NCBI GenBank assembly: GCA_033851915.1
Contig: JAWSVM010000003.1
Location: 310,001 to 374,000, forward strand
Direction: 5' to 3'
From: UBA1672 sp033851915
GTDB taxonomy: Bacteria > Pseudomonadota > Alphaproteobacteria > Micavibrionales > Micavibrionaceae
Length of the DNA stretch: 64,000 nt
Shown here piece by piece: positions 8,216 through 17,854 of the stretch (within the stretch, counting starts at the first letter, position 1; every line of letters begins with the position of its first letter). The position numbers and the translations under genes are program-made. Below the pieces are notes generated by a model. It was not told the origin of the DNA. It saw nothing but the letters and a program-made list of their open reading frames with translations, and did not search any database.

Positions 8216-10321
8216 TTAGCCATCTTTCCCTTCTCTATGCCATAAAAACAAAAGTGCAGCCAGCAAAGAAAACAGAACCATCCATTCAGGCAAGATAGGA
8301 ATATCCTTAACGCTTGTCACTGTGTGGTCATTATTTCTTTTTAAAGCGAGCCAGTTAGAGCCGCTAAAACGACGTGCATGTTTAGATGTGCTCACCTTTG
8401 GCGTTGGTGTTTTGTCCAGCCATATTGTTGTGCCGTGTGATGCAGCAACAAGGGGGGCTAGTTTTTCTTGCGTTGTTTTAACGCCGCGTAGCTCCGGCGG
8501 GTTAAGATCGCCTATAATCGCAAATTTTCGTGCACCGTTTACATCTTCAAAGGCATAAATACCAAGCTGTTCGGCATGGTGTTTATATTCCAGAAATCCT
8601 TGGCCATTATCATACAGGTCAGCCGTTATATGCTCACCATTGGGCAGGGTTATGGCGATGGTCTCTTCCTTGGTTTTCATATAATTCTGTTTGCGCACCG
8701 TAATGTCATTTTTATGTGTGGTGATGTTTAACGCGCGTTCATCAAGCTCCGGCTCTTTCATCAACCAATGCACAATACGGCGTAGCAGTTCCGCATGCGG
8801 ACCTCCTCCTTTATAACCGCGTGACCACAGCCATATATGGTCGCTGGAAATTTGTGCAACACGCCCTTTTCCTACACGATCCAGCAATAAAAGCGGCCAG
8901 TCATTTGTGCTGGTCATCAAAGTGTCACCACGGACGGGATCAACAATAACAGTGCGCAACCATGGCCCCCAAGGCGGAGACTTTCCCTGTTCGGATACGA
9001 TATTGTTCCAAACCAGACTTTTAGTAACTGGATGCACATGCCCCAATTCTGTTATTTGCGGTGTGAAGGATTCTTCTAAAATGCGTCCGGTTGCTTTGCC
9101 AGGTAAAATATCGCCAATCGCAGTGTTATCGATAGAGCGTCTTGTCGAAAAGGCAGGGCCACTCGCCTCAAGAAATGCGCCACCTTCACGAACATATTTT
9201 GCAATATTTGCGAAATAGTGCCGTGGCAGAATTTGATTAACGCGATAACGATCAAAAATAATTAAATCAAAGTCATAAAGCTTGACCTCGAATAATTCTT
9301 GAAACGGGAAGGCAATCAGGGACATCTCTTTTTTCGGGGTATAATCGAACTTTTTAGGCTCTCTTAGAATTGTGAAATGCACCAAATCAACGCCGGGGTC
9401 AGATGTCAGTAAATCGCGCCATGTTCGCTCCCCTGTATGTGGAATACCGGAGACGAGCAACACTCTCAAGCGATCCCGTACGCCATTAATAATGATGGCA
9501 CTCTTATTATTCGCCAGCGTAATTTCATCTTTTATACCCTCGGTTTCCAGTGAAAAAATATTTTGCGAGGGATGCCCAAGGGGCAGGGTAATTTCTTGTT
9601 CCTGATTAACCGGAATATCAAATGTGCGCTGGATGCCGTCATGCAGGGTCAGAGTGACAGTGGCATAGGGCTGGTTGATGTTTTTTGTGTCTTCGACGCG
9701 GTATTTAATTGTGACATTCTTTCCAACCAAGCCGTAAGCAGGTGCATGGGTTATCACAATCTGTCTGTCTTTTTCACCCTTATGTCCGCTGAGCAGATTA
9801 TGAACAGGGCCGTAAATATTGAAGGTTTCTTCGTTTTGCGGCACATCATGTATTTGCCCATCGGTCAGAAAAATAACACCTGCGCGCCGCCTTTGCGGCA
9901 CATCACTTAAATTCTGATCCAGCATTTCAAAAAGATCTGTACGATTCGTCAGGGCACTGTCTGTTGGTGCATGTAGGATGCGCAAATCAAACATATTCAT
10001 ATCTTCAATTTGTTTGGTTATGGATTTTAGGGCTGTGCTTGTACGTGTCTCGCGTTGCCCTATTTTCTGGCTGCTGCTTTGATCGACAACGATAACGGCA
10101 ACATCCTTAACATAGCTGCGCTCTTCTTTTAAAATAGACGGGTTAAGCAGGGCAAGCATGAACGCCGTAAAGGTTAGGCCGCGCACAATTATACCGCGCC
10201 GATAATAGAAAACAGACAGAGCCAGCAACAGGCCGCCCACGATCGCAATGGCCCATAGATAATGCGGCTCTAAAATCGGCGTGAAATGCAACGTGGTTGA
10301 AAGGCTAGATTGTGCGCTCAT
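8216..10321 (-). CDS. Membrane protein with vWA-like and glutamine-amidotransferase-like regions (MoxR operon)
   Basis: The last gene of a four-gene operon. The product is 701 residues. Two N-terminal membrane segments (about residues 22-41 and 49-62) are followed by a von Willebrand A-like region. That region has a MIDAS-type DQSSS following AVIVV and a later FLTDGQ. A long periplasmic part resembles class I glutamine-amidotransferase folds as in related annotated proteins, and a C-terminal membrane helix lies near residues 675-695. The start codon comes one base after the stop of the upstream gene, so translation is coupled. In alphaproteobacteria this gene always seems to sit behind moxR, DUF58 and DUF4159 genes; the family has no settled function. 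A role in envelope quality control or metal-dependent assembly is an inference. Confidence 0.8.
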   Translation of the reverse strand: MSAQSSLSTTLHFTPILEPHYLWAIAIVGGLLLALSVFYYRRGIIVRGLTFTAFMLALLNPSILKEERSYVKDVAVIVVDQSSSQKIGQRETRTSTALKSITKQIEDMNMFDLRILHAPTDSALTNRTDLFEMLDQNLSDVPQRRRAGVIFLTDGQIHDVPQNEETFNIYGPVHNLLSGHKGEKDRQIVITHAPAYGLVGKNVTIKYRVEDTKNINQPYATVTLTLHDGIQRTFDIPVNQEQEITLPLGHPSQNIFSLETEGIKDEITLANNKSAIIINGVRDRLRVLLVSGIPHTGERTWRDLLTSDPGVDLVHFTILREPKKFDYTPKKEMSLIAFPFQELFEVKLYDFDLIIFDRYRVNQILPRHYFANIAKYVREGGAFLEASGPAFSTRRSIDNTAIGDILPGKATGRILEESFTPQITELGHVHPVTKSLVWNNIVSEQGKSPPWGPWLRTVIVDPVRGDTLMTSTNDWPLLLLDRVGKGRVAQISSDHIWLWSRGYKGGGPHAELLRRIVHWLMKEPELDERALNITTHKNDITVRKQNYMKTKEETIAITLPNGEHITADLYDNGQGFLEYKHHAEQLGIYAFEDVNGARKFAIIGDLNPPELRGVKTTQEKLAPLVAASHGTTIWLDKTPTPKVSTSKHARRFSGSNWLALKRNNDHTVTSVKDIPILPEWMVLFSLLAALLFLWHREGKDG

Positions 10322-10322
10322 A

Positions 10323-13082
10323 TCATTTCCCCAATCGTTTTAGAATATGGGGGATATGCACCTGATCGGCTTTGTAATTACCGGTTAAGACGTACATCAT
10401 AAGATTAACTCCAAAACGCAAAGACATTTCCCGCTGTCTTGAATCATAATCATTCTTATAGCGGTCATAGGCCTGATTTTTCGATGTACTCGCCCATGCG
10501 CCGATCCAGTTATTACTGCCAATCAGGATGGATGATACGTTGTCGCGCCCGCTGGTGCTTTGTTGTTCCACCCATAATGTGCCCGCAGAAAACTGCCCGG
10601 GATAGTCTTTTAGAAGGTAAAATGAGCGCCCTAAGACATGATCATCCGGGATGGGAATGATAGGCGGGATATTGAGTGATGCGGTGATTGCGCGTAATGC
10701 CCGTGCATTTTCTGTGTTTGCAATACCACCTGTTGAACGGTTTTGATCGCGTGTATCGAATAAAATTGTTCCACCATGATCCAGATAGAATTGAATGTTC
10801 TTGATGGCCTTGCTGGAATAGTTATTTTGGCTTTCGCTGATTGGCCAATAAATAAACGGGAAAAAGGCCAGTGGGTCACTCTCCGGATTAAGGCCAACCA
10901 CGCCAACAGGCTCAACGGATGTTCTGCGCTTTAATGTGCTGGATAGCGCTTCCAGCCCACGCTGGCTTAAGGCGTCAAGAGCTGCATCACCCGTTTTGAT
11001 GTAGGCGATGTACAATCCTTTGGAAAAGTGCAGATCCTGCGCGTCAGAGGCTTGTACGTTATGAGGCATAATAAGAGTACATAAGATCAACAGACCTAGG
11101 GTTTGCCTGCGTAGAGGCATAAAGCTGCTGCCCGCGATCATCACCATAATCAACCAGTCCAAACAAAATAAAACCAAAGCACTGTACAGAATATAAGGCA
11201 TAATATCGATTTCGTAATCTTTCTCGTAATGGCTGTGTGCAACACTTAACGGTAAATTTTTAACAGGCGTAAGTGCAGGCAGGTTCGTGCCGATATTCAG
11301 TGCATATTGCGTTTTCCCGCGCCCATAAATGCCAGGAGGGTGCATTCTGCTTGGCACAAGTTTATCCAGATTTTCAACAGGAATGGGCAAGATAGAGGCC
11401 GATGGTGAAACCATAGAGCCAAACCCATCCATAATCAGCAGTGGGTCAAGCGCGGTATAAGAACGCTCAACAGATAAATTTGTTAAACCAGACAGCCTGA
11501 TAATGCGTTTCAAAACAGAGACGTACAGCCCTGATAATGCAAAGTCAGACCATTGTGTATTCGCGCTGGTGTGGATCAGCACGATTAACCCTTTGCCTTC
11601 GGTATTGGCGGTGATAAACGGTGTTCCGTCATTTAATTGCGCCCATATTTTATGCTCCATATCTTGATCGGGGTCAGCAAGAACTTGCTGTTTTATGGTG
11701 ACATCATCGGGAATTTCTAAACCGTAGAAAGGGCTGCTCTCAGCGAATGGTTTGATGGTTTGCGGTTCATCCCATGATAATGCCCCTGACAGAGATCGCC
11801 CGCCTGCCCGTAACGTCACAGGCAACAGGAATTGTTCACCCTGTAATTCAGCCATATTAGGCCCTGAAAAGCGCAAAAGTAAGCCGCCTGCGCTGACCCA
11901 TTCTTCCAATGCATTGAGGGTTTCTGCCGGCATGGCGGCAATATCGGGCAGAACGATGACAGAGACTCCGGCCTCAATCAGCGTTGTAATTTCCCCCGCA
12001 GTGATATCGGCATATGGCTCTAACGCGCGTTTAATGAAATAACTGGCCTCAATGAGTGGGGCGGAAAGCTCTGCTTGCGCAGGGGCGGCGATTCCGACTT
12101 TACGTTTTTTGAACTGATCGTCTAATAAAAACAAGCTGCCTGCGCCTTTACGTCCGCTTAGGCGAAATTTCGTGATCTTACTTTCCATCATTTCGGGCAT
12201 ATCGAACGAGATTGTTTTGGGCAACTCTGTATTACTCAACGTCGCCGTTTGTATGTCGATGATATTCTCACCCTGCGCCAAGGCCTGCACCATAACGGGC
12301 AGGGCAGTGGCGATATTATCAGGCGCATCGATATTAATTTTTATATTGCCGCGTTGCTCTTTGTTTTTTTTCTGCGTCAACTTTTTGCTGGGGCGTAGAA
12401 GTAAGGGTAATTTTTCCGGCGCAGGCGAGACATAGCTAAGCCCCCCTTGGTTTTGTAGAGTGCTTATGACTTTGTAAATTTGCCCTTCATCCAAACCATG
12501 GGAAAGCCACAAACTGTGAATGGATTTTCTTTCTTTAGTGTCATCCAGATACTGCGCCAGAGCCTTATAATCCGCAGGCCACGGGTTAGGGCGCAAACCG
12601 CGCAGAATGGACAGCGCAGTTCCCGATGATAATGGCCCGAATTGTTCCAACATGGCTTGTCCGGTATTTATGGTCGTGGGCAGAATATATATTTCACGGC
12701 TTTCTCGTCCTGCTTGGGTGATGGCTTCCTCGGCTGCGGTTATCTGCATGTCCCAGTTCTGCGCGCTGGCCCAGCCATTATCAATAACCAAGCGCAATGC
12801 CCCTTGCCCCGGCAGGCTTTGTGATGGGTTAATAACAGGGCGCGCTAAAGCGATGATAATTAATGTCACCATTAATAAGCGCAATAGAAAAATCCACCAT
12901 GGTGTTTTGCTTGGTGTTTGTTCATCGGCGACAAGCCCTGCCAAAAAACGCGTCGCGGGGAATATGATTGTTTTTGGTGCGGGCGGGGTAATACGCAATA
13001 AATACCACAGCACAGGCAAGGCCAGTAATGCGGAGAGGATAACCGGTTGCATGAATATCATTTGTGAGAAAAACGCGATCAT
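10323..13082 (-). CDS. BatA-like N-terminus plus DUF4159 membrane protein
   Basis: The third gene of the MoxR operon; 919 residues. The N-terminal BatA/aerotolerance-type region has two membrane helices (about residues 10-30 and 62-80, ending IIIALARPVINP). The middle is a large extracytoplasmic region. Two more hydrophobic segments lie near residues 635-690, and the C-terminal DUF4159 domain begins LHFSKGLYIAYIKTGDAALD. The open frame extends 11 codons upstream, but the ATG at 13082 forms an ATGA overlap with the DUF58 stop and is preferred. Its close linkage to moxR and DUF58 suggests a complex served by the MoxR ATPase. No catalytic motif was recognised. Confidence 0.82.
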   Translation of the reverse strand: MIAFFSQMIFMQPVILSALLALPVLWYLLRITPPAPKTIIFPATRFLAGLVADEQTPSKTPWWIFLLRLLMVTLIIIALARPVINPSQSLPGQGALRLVIDNGWASAQNWDMQITAAEEAITQAGRESREIYILPTTINTGQAMLEQFGPLSSGTALSILRGLRPNPWPADYKALAQYLDDTKERKSIHSLWLSHGLDEGQIYKVISTLQNQGGLSYVSPAPEKLPLLLRPSKKLTQKKNKEQRGNIKINIDAPDNIATALPVMVQALAQGENIIDIQTATLSNTELPKTISFDMPEMMESKITKFRLSGRKGAGSLFLLDDQFKKRKVGIAAPAQAELSAPLIEASYFIKRALEPYADITAGEITTLIEAGVSVIVLPDIAAMPAETLNALEEWVSAGGLLLRFSGPNMAELQGEQFLLPVTLRAGGRSLSGALSWDEPQTIKPFAESSPFYGLEIPDDVTIKQQVLADPDQDMEHKIWAQLNDGTPFITANTEGKGLIVLIHTSANTQWSDFALSGLYVSVLKRIIRLSGLTNLSVERSYTALDPLLIMDGFGSMVSPSASILPIPVENLDKLVPSRMHPPGIYGRGKTQYALNIGTNLPALTPVKNLPLSVAHSHYEKDYEIDIMPYILYSALVLFCLDWLIMVMIAGSSFMPLRRQTLGLLILCTLIMPHNVQASDAQDLHFSKGLYIAYIKTGDAALDALSQRGLEALSSTLKRRTSVEPVGVVGLNPESDPLAFFPFIYWPISESQNNYSSKAIKNIQFYLDHGGTILFDTRDQNRSTGGIANTENARALRAITASLNIPPIIPIPDDHVLGRSFYLLKDYPGQFSAGTLWVEQQSTSGRDNVSSILIGSNNWIGAWASTSKNQAYDRYKNDYDSRQREMSLRFGVNLMMYVLTGNYKADQVHIPHILKRLGK

Positions 13083-13972
13083 GATTGCACCTGCGTACTG
13101 TCCATGAGCTGCCAAATATTTTTCAAAGTATCGGCAATGTCATCGCTTGTATTATGCAAGATATACGACCAGTTTTGTTCGTGACACAGCGCCTTCACTT
13201 GATCTGTGTGGTGTTTGATGCGTTGCTTATACTCTTGGCGAATGGAGGCCACATTATTGACCAGCTCTAATTCACTATCTTTAATGCCTCGGAAGCGTAC
13301 GCGACCCTTATAACTTAACTCAAGCTCCGCGAGATCGAGAATCTGGATGAGCAGCCCGTTTTCTGCATTGGCGGAAACACTGGCCATGCTGCGCGTGATG
13401 TCCTCTATAGGAGACAGAAAATCTCCTATGCCGATAAAAGAGGCATGGCGGGGCAATGCAAAATGCGTTGTATCGGGCAGTGGCGCATTGACCGTGGATT
13501 GTTGCAGTAATAATTGCCCTATATTTTGTATTTTATCTTCGCTATGGCCTGTTTTAAGGTCGCCGAACAGGCCAATTTGTTCTTCGGATTGACGCAGTAA
13601 TAGAGCAAGCGACAGGGCGATAATATGCGCGGTATCTTGCTTTGTGTAATGTTTGGGGCTTGATGTGAAATCCATTGACGCGCCGCTGGCACACCATAGA
13701 TAGGTTCGCTGCGTGGTTTGCCATTCTCTTTGCTTAACCAGTACTTGATCGGTCTTTGCGGATTGTCTCCAATCAATATCTTGCGGGCGGTCTGTTTCCT
13801 GATATTCACGGAATTGCCAGAATTTCTCGCCCGAACCGGCTTTTCTTTGGGCGTGCATGCCGTGCATAATATTGGCCGAAATCTTCTCCGCCTTAATCAT
13901 AAGGGCAGGCAAGTCAGAAACATGGTGTTCTGCTTCACGACGTAAATGCAATATATCGGATAATCGTTCCAA
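13079..13972 (-). CDS. DUF58 domain protein
   Basis: The second gene of the MoxR operon; 297 residues, soluble. The DUF58 signature is visible around residues 47-75 (GSGEKFWQFREYQETDRPQD, then a DWRQSAKTD stretch). Such proteins carry a vWA-like fold in the C-terminal half and are nearly always encoded beside a MoxR AAA+ ATPase, which is thought to act on them. It starts 9 bases after the moxR stop and its own stop overlaps the next start (ATGA). No enzymatic activity is established for the family. Confidence 0.9.
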   Translation of the reverse strand: MERLSDILHLRREAEHHVSDLPALMIKAEKISANIMHGMHAQRKAGSGEKFWQFREYQETDRPQDIDWRQSAKTDQVLVKQREWQTTQRTYLWCASGASMDFTSSPKHYTKQDTAHIIALSLALLLRQSEEQIGLFGDLKTGHSEDKIQNIGQLLLQQSTVNAPLPDTTHFALPRHASFIGIGDFLSPIEDITRSMASVSANAENGLLIQILDLAELELSYKGRVRFRGIKDSELELVNNVASIRQEYKQRIKHHTDQVKALCHEQNWSYILHNTSDDIADTLKNIWQLMDSTQVQS

Positions 13973-13981
13973 AATCTGCCC

Positions 13982-14959
13982 CTATATATTTTGTACGATT
14001 TCTAGGATTAGCGTATCAACAGTGATGTTTTGCGCGCGTGCCTTAAAGTTCAACGCCATGCGATGACGCAGAACGGGCGCGGCCAAGGCCAGCACATCTT
14101 CTTCCAATGGGGAAGCGCGTCCTTGCAACAAGGCGCGGGCACGTACAGCAAGGATAAGCCCTTGCGCACCGCGCGGCCCCGGCGCCCATGTCACATATTC
14201 ATTAACCAAATCAGAGGCGCTTTCCCCCGGTCTTAAACTGCGCACGAGTGCCAGTATCATATCAACGACACCGTCACTGATGGGCATATCACGCACGAGA
14301 TGCTGGATTTCCAGTAAAGCCTTACCATCCATGATGGTCTGTGTGTCCTGCGTTTTATTTGTCGTGGTACTGAGGATGATGTCGCGCTCTGCCGTCGCGT
14401 CAGGGTAATCAACATTGATCTGCATCATAAACCGATCAAGCTGCGCTTCGGGCAGGGGGTATGTGCCTTCTTGTTCAATTGGGTTTTGCGTTGCCAGAAC
14501 ATGAAACGGCGCAGGCAGCGCTCTGGTTTTACCGGCGATGGAGATTTCTTTTTCCTGCATCGCTTGCAACAGTGCACTTTGCGTACGTGGCGAGGCACGG
14601 TTAATCTCATCTGCCATAAAGAATTGCGTGAAGATGGGGCCTTCAATAAAGCGGAAGGATCGTTTGCCCTTTGCCCCTTCCTCCAAAACTTCGGAGCCGA
14701 TAATATCCGCAGGCATTAAATCCGGCGTACATTGAACGCGGCTTGAATGCAGCCCTAAAACCTTGGCAACTGTTTCCACCAACAATGTTTTCGCCAATCC
14801 GGGGACACCAACCAGCAAAACATGACCGCCCGAAATCAGCGTTGTCAGCGTTTGATCGACAACGTCATCCTGCCCAATAATAACTTTCGTTATCTCGTCT
14901 CTGGCGGCATTTAGGTGCTTGTGCGTATTTTTAAATGTATCCACGGCCTTATCGCTCAT
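13982..14959 (-). CDS. MoxR-family AAA+ ATPase
   Basis: The first gene of the operon; 325 residues. It shows Walker A GVPGLAKT (about residues 56-63), Walker B FMADEINRASPRTQ, sensor ATQNPIEQEGTYPLPEAQLD, and the C-terminal AAA lid. MoxR ATPases act as chaperones for metal-cofactor insertion or for vWA-domain membrane proteins. Here the three following genes encode the usual DUF58, BatA/DUF4159 and vWA-like partners. The upstream 86 bases are shared with the divergent nucleotidyltransferase gene and must hold both promoters; no strong hexamers stand out. Confidence 0.95.
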   Translation of the reverse strand: MSDKAVDTFKNTHKHLNAARDEITKVIIGQDDVVDQTLTTLISGGHVLLVGVPGLAKTLLVETVAKVLGLHSSRVQCTPDLMPADIIGSEVLEEGAKGKRSFRFIEGPIFTQFFMADEINRASPRTQSALLQAMQEKEISIAGKTRALPAPFHVLATQNPIEQEGTYPLPEAQLDRFMMQINVDYPDATAERDIILSTTTNKTQDTQTIMDGKALLEIQHLVRDMPISDGVVDMILALVRSLRPGESASDLVNEYVTWAPGPRGAQGLILAVRARALLQGRASPLEEDVLALAAPVLRHRMALNFKARAQNITVDTLILEIVQNI

Positions 14960-15045
14960 AGCATTTAGTCCTTCTCAAAAGATTCGCGTAAGGTATAATA
15001 CGAAATATCTGCATAAATGCATGCTTTTTAGAATGAAAATCGAAA

Positions 15046-16269
15046 ATGTCCCTAAATAATATATTAAAAATAAAGCGCCATGTTGTTCGGCCTAATTGGT
15101 TGCTCGCCGAGGAAACACTACGGTTATTCAAGGCTTTACAAGGGCGCGTGCCCGAAGATGAACCACAAGTTCTGTTCGTTGGCGGCTGTGTTCGTAATGT
15201 TTTACTGGGCAGGGACGTTGATGATTTTGATGTCGCAACGCCGCTTCCTCCTGAGGAAGTGACCCAGATTTTAGAGGCTGCAGATATAAGAGTGATCCCC
15301 ACAGGCATAGATCACGGCACGGTGACGGCGATAATCGGTGATTATGCCTATGAAATTACAACGCTGCGCCATGATAAGGAAACGGATGGTCGCCATGCGG
15401 TTGTTGCTTATACCGATTCGTGGGTTGAAGATGCGCGCAGGCGCGACTTCACTATGAATACGTTGCTGATGGATTTGAAGGGCAATGTCTATGACCCTCT
15501 GGGAAATGGTCTAAGCGACCTTGATGCCCGCTGTGTACGTTTCGTTGGTGAGGCCGCACGTCGTATTGAAGAGGATCATTTGCGTATTCTACGGTTCTTC
15601 AGATTTACTGCACAATATGGCGGCGCAGAGTTTGATGCTGATGGCTTGAGTGCTTGCAAGGCAGGGGCTGAAAATATCAAGAACCTGTCAAAAGAACGTA
15701 TAACCCAAGAATTTTTCAAAATTATAGCGTCCGAAAAGCCATATGAGACGATTAATGTGATGTTTGAGCATGATATTCTCAAGGAATTGATGTTTTCGAA
15801 TGAAACGCCTGAATTTTTGGAGCATTTCTGCAATTTTCAGGCACGTTACCGCTTAAGTGCACTTTCCTCACGGCTTTTCGTGTTTGCCGCAATGGATTTC
15901 GATAACGTAAAATCTATGGAATCGTTTATCATGTTCCCTAAAGTGTTCTTAAAGGACATGAAGGCCATCGCAGGTGCATTGAATTTACCTGACCTGTCAT
16001 GTGACCATGCTGTGCGTGAGAGTATATATCGGTTTGGGCGAACTATAACGGCGCAAGCTTTGATGATTGAACTGGTTCAAGATCGCGTCATGAACGCCTA
16101 TGCGCCGAACGCTTTGGAGATTATCCAGAATTGGGATGTGCCCGATTTCCCTGTAACGGGGAATGATTTGATGGCAGATGGCATGAAAGCCGGCCCTGAA
16201 ATGGGCGTCGCGCTAAAACGCCTTGAAGATGAATGGATAGCAGGCGGTTTTAAAGATCGTAGTGAATAG
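15046..16269 (+). CDS. CCA tRNA nucleotidyltransferase / poly(A) polymerase family protein
   Basis: A class II nucleotidyltransferase of 407 residues. The head domain shows FVGGCVRNVLLGRDVDDFDV with the catalytic Asp pair in DVDDFD near residues 60-67. It is followed by RRRDFTMNTL and by the neck motif RRIEEDHLRILRFFRF. In alphaproteobacteria the single member of this family usually adds or repairs CCA ends of tRNA, but members are often labelled PcnB; sequence alone does not settle it. The tRNA genes visible here encode their CCA, so a repair role would be expected. The ATG at 15046 has a poor ribosome site. The 3' end overlaps the convergent gene at 16250 by 20 bases. Confidence 0.88.
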   Translation: MSLNNILKIKRHVVRPNWLLAEETLRLFKALQGRVPEDEPQVLFVGGCVRNVLLGRDVDDFDVATPLPPEEVTQILEAADIRVIPTGIDHGTVTAIIGDYAYEITTLRHDKETDGRHAVVAYTDSWVEDARRRDFTMNTLLMDLKGNVYDPLGNGLSDLDARCVRFVGEAARRIEEDHLRILRFFRFTAQYGGAEFDADGLSACKAGAENIKNLSKERITQEFFKIIASEKPYETINVMFEHDILKELMFSNETPEFLEHFCNFQARYRLSALSSRLFVFAAMDFDNVKSMESFIMFPKVFLKDMKAIAGALNLPDLSCDHAVRESIYRFGRTITAQALMIELVQDRVMNAYAPNALEIIQNWDVPDFPVTGNDLMADGMKAGPEMGVALKRLEDEWIAGGFKDRSE

Positions 16270-16897
16270 CGTCTTCCAGGCAATCTGCAAACTTGTCGAG
16301 CATAGGCGCGACGCGATCATCTATCCCTAGCTTCCGTACGAGAGCACCATGGCCAGTGTCTTCGCCTTCAGTGCTGTCAAATTCAACGTGCTTTTGAAGG
16401 AAATGGCGAAACGCTTGCATACCATTGGATTCCCAACAATCCTGAGGGGATGTCAGTATATTCGTATATATTTTTGAAGAGCCGCCATCCTCAGAGCTGA
16501 CAAGGCACATAGCTTTAACCTCATCTGGCATTTCTGCCATGGAATCTAGATAGTCTTTCCCTAGATTTTCTAAATATTGCCGTTTTTCAGGGGTGATGGG
16601 ATGTGTTTCAATGATTCTTTTCAGGAATACGTCATGATCCAGATATTCTCCTTCAGCGGCTATACCGTCATATGGAGAAAGATTGTTCGTATGCAGTTCT
16701 TCTCGTGCAAGTGTACGTAAATCCTGATCATCGGGGTGCAGTTTTATGGCGGCTTCCAGATTTTCACGGAACTGCACCGATCTGAAGTAAAACATCCAGA
16801 CAGCACTTGTCATTTGCTGCTCGTTTAGCGTTTCCCAATCAATGTCGCAAACCCGATCAATTGCGGAATTTGCTTGAAAACATTCTGATAAGCCCAT
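16250..16897 (-). CDS. Heme-oxygenase-fold-like (HDO/TENA-type) protein, tentative
   Basis: An acidic, probably all-helical soluble protein of 215 residues that I do not recognise with certainty. It has EELHTNN near residue 67, a GEYLDHD stretch near residue 85, and a late KHVEFDSTEGEDTGHGALV stretch near residues 170-190. This spacing of E..H, H, and H-x-E-x-D...H recalls the metal ligands of heme-oxygenase-like diiron proteins and DUF3050-type proteins. Its stop overlaps the end of the convergent nucleotidyltransferase gene. It lies 66 bases downstream of hemF on the same strand and might be cotranscribed with it, which would fit a heme- or iron-linked role. The assignment is an inference from motif spacing only. 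Confidence 0.4.
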   Translation of the reverse strand: MGLSECFQANSAIDRVCDIDWETLNEQQMTSAVWMFYFRSVQFRENLEAAIKLHPDDQDLRTLAREELHTNNLSPYDGIAAEGEYLDHDVFLKRIIETHPITPEKRQYLENLGKDYLDSMAEMPDEVKAMCLVSSEDGGSSKIYTNILTSPQDCWESNGMQAFRHFLQKHVEFDSTEGEDTGHGALVRKLGIDDRVAPMLDKFADCLEDAIHYDL

Positions 16898-16963
16898 TAT
16901 ACACCCTATTATTTAGCGTCACTATAGGAGGATACTGATATAAAAATCAAATTGATTGGTGTT

Positions 16964-17854
16964 TTAAGGCCATTTTACTTCCGGTGGCATGGACATCAGG
17001 ATTGCATCTGTATTTCCACCGGTTTTTAAGCCAAATTGCGTGCCGCGATCATAAAGCAGGTTGAACTCAACGTAACGTCCGCGCTTTACCAATTGATGCT
17101 CACGTTGTTCCGGCGTCCAGTCTTTATGCATGGAACGACGAACAAGGGTGGCATATATATCCTTAAAAGTTTTGCCAACATCTTGGGTAAAGGCAAAATT
17201 ATCATCCCACTCTTTACGATCCAGATAATCAAAGAATATGCCGCCAACGCCGCGTGGTTCATTTCTGTGGGGGAGGAAGAAATAGCGGTCACACCATTTC
17301 TTAAATTCGGGGTAGTACTCAGGGTCATGCTTGTCGCAGCAGGTTTTGAATGCTGCGTGAAAGTCTTGTGTATCTTGTTCATCAGGGAACATCGGCGTTA
17401 AATCTGCGCCGCCGCCGAACCAGCTTTTGGAGGTTGCGATCATCCGCGTATTCATATGAACAGCAGGAACAAGCGGGGAATGCATATGTGCAACCAGCGA
17501 GACGCCTGATGCCCAAAACTCGCCATTACTTTCTTCTGCACCCGGAATTTGCTTTGCAAACTCTTCGGAGAATTTACCGTGAACCAATGAATAGTTCACA
17601 CCAACCTTTTCAAAGACACGCCCGCGCATAACCGCCATACGTCCACCGCCAAGCAGTACAGAGCCTGTGGCATTGTCTTTGTCTGTGTTTTCGCGCTCCC
17701 ACTCGGTTTTTTCAAATACGCCTGCGGGCAAGTGCGCCATCTCTCCATCGGATAGCTCTTGCTCTATATCTTCAAAAACAGTGCAGATTTGGTCTTGCAG
17801 GTCTTTAAACCATGCGGCGGCGGTTTGTTTTTTCTGATCCATCATGTTGTCCAT
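16964..17854 (-). CDS. hemF: Oxygen-dependent coproporphyrinogen III oxidase
   Basis: HemF decarboxylates coproporphyrinogen III to protoporphyrinogen IX using O2, late in heme synthesis. At 296 residues it is the usual length. The family motifs include FGGGADLTPMFPDEQD, a FFLPHRNEPRGVGGIFFDYL-type stretch, and RRGRYVEFNLLYDRGTQFGL (here KRGRYVEF...). Two start options exist: ATG 17854, and an ATG at 17845 that overlaps the trmL stop as ATGA. The second fits the coupling habit of this genome. It follows trmL directly, as in several alphaproteobacteria. Confidence 0.96.
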   Translation of the reverse strand: MDNMMDQKKQTAAAWFKDLQDQICTVFEDIEQELSDGEMAHLPAGVFEKTEWERENTDKDNATGSVLLGGGRMAVMRGRVFEKVGVNYSLVHGKFSEEFAKQIPGAEESNGEFWASGVSLVAHMHSPLVPAVHMNTRMIATSKSWFGGGADLTPMFPDEQDTQDFHAAFKTCCDKHDPEYYPEFKKWCDRYFFLPHRNEPRGVGGIFFDYLDRKEWDDNFAFTQDVGKTFKDIYATLVRRSMHKDWTPEQREHQLVKRGRYVEFNLLYDRGTQFGLKTGGNTDAILMSMPPEVKWP

